DNA of 64,000 nt, from the NCBI GenBank assembly GCA_028583405.1, contig CM053246.1:5797620-5861619 (forward strand), read 5' to 3'. Made by a program: the position numbers and the translations under genes. Under the pieces are notes generated by a model. That model did no database searches and was not told where the DNA came from. It saw nothing but the letters and a program-made list of their open reading frames with translations. The stretch comes from Pogonophryne albipinna (lineage: Eukaryota > Chordata > Actinopteri > Perciformes > Artedidraconidae). Positions 63,821 through 64,000 of this stretch are shown one piece after another (within the stretch, counting starts at the first letter, position 1; the number at the start of each line of letters is the position of its first letter).

Positions 63821-64000
63821 TGTTGCCAGTGCTGAGAGATCTTTCTCAAAACTTAAATTAATAAAGACATATTTGAGGAGCACAATGTCGCAAGAGAGAC
63901 TGTCTGGGTTAGCAGTCCTTAGTATTGAGAGCCGACGCGCGCGCAGTATAGATTTAAAGACTGTTATACAGGACTTTGCGCAGAAGAATGCCAGGAGACG
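63821..64000 (+). pseudogene. C-terminal dimerisation region of the interrupted hAT transposase (partial)
   Basis: Reads VASAERSFSKLKLIKTYLRS and on to the window edge, the hAT C-terminal dimerisation domain. It is separated from the N-terminal part by the 61422-63812 insertion and continues past 64000. Confidence 0.9.

Larger units (their letters stand above)
58301..64000 (+). mobile_element. hAT transposon with ZMYM1-like transposase, interrupted and running off the window
   Basis: The left end opens CAGTGGCGTAGCGG. A transposase gene in three exons follows, interrupted at 61422-63812 by another element and resuming at 63821. The right end lies beyond 64000, so neither its inverted repeat nor its target duplication can be checked. 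Confidence 0.8.

Overview
The window is vertebrate nuclear DNA, most likely from a ray-finned (teleost) fish. Small exons with GT-AG introns encode vertebrate proteins, and the spaces between them are filled with fish-type repeats: many short hAT elements with 8-bp target duplications, a tRNA-derived SINE, an L2-type LINE with a short tandem 3' tail, and long (CA)n/(GT)n runs. Nothing suggests bacterial or organellar DNA.

Two host genes are present, both on the minus strand and in the conserved GFI1-EVI5 order. A GFI1-family repressor (six coding exons, 10563-13114, 398 codons) has an N-terminal SNAG motif and six C2H2 zinc fingers. Upstream of it lies EVI5 (20 coding exons, 17977-56660, 876 codons as assembled here), a TBC-domain Rab GTPase-activating protein with a long coiled coil and an STTV C-terminus. 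Every exon junction listed was checked for splice dinucleotides and reading phase.

Layout: 1-10.2 kb is gene-free flank with an 832-bp hAT element, a degraded LINE, a SINE and microsatellites. 10.2-13.4 kb is gfi1. 13.4-16.6 kb is a spacer holding a nested repeat. 16.6-56.7 kb is EVI5, whose introns carry at least ten mobile elements. 57.5-64.0 kb is a repeat block: a ZMYM1-like hAT transposase gene, interrupted by a second hAT-like element, which itself holds a 5'-truncated L2-type LINE. The three layers happen to read through as one 1120-codon frame.

The most interesting structural points are: (1) two near-identical hAT copies in opposite orientation that bracket exactly EVI5 exons 4-7, which encode most of the TBC domain, total 570 nt and are phase 0 at both ends; (2) the chimeric transposase/reverse-transcriptase open frame with its target duplication intact; (3) a tandemly duplicated exon in that transposase gene; (4) a GC-AG intron and a NAGNAG acceptor in gfi1; and (5) an unusual EVI5 N-terminal exon. 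No wholly new cellular system was found; the novelty lies in how the mobile elements are arranged.
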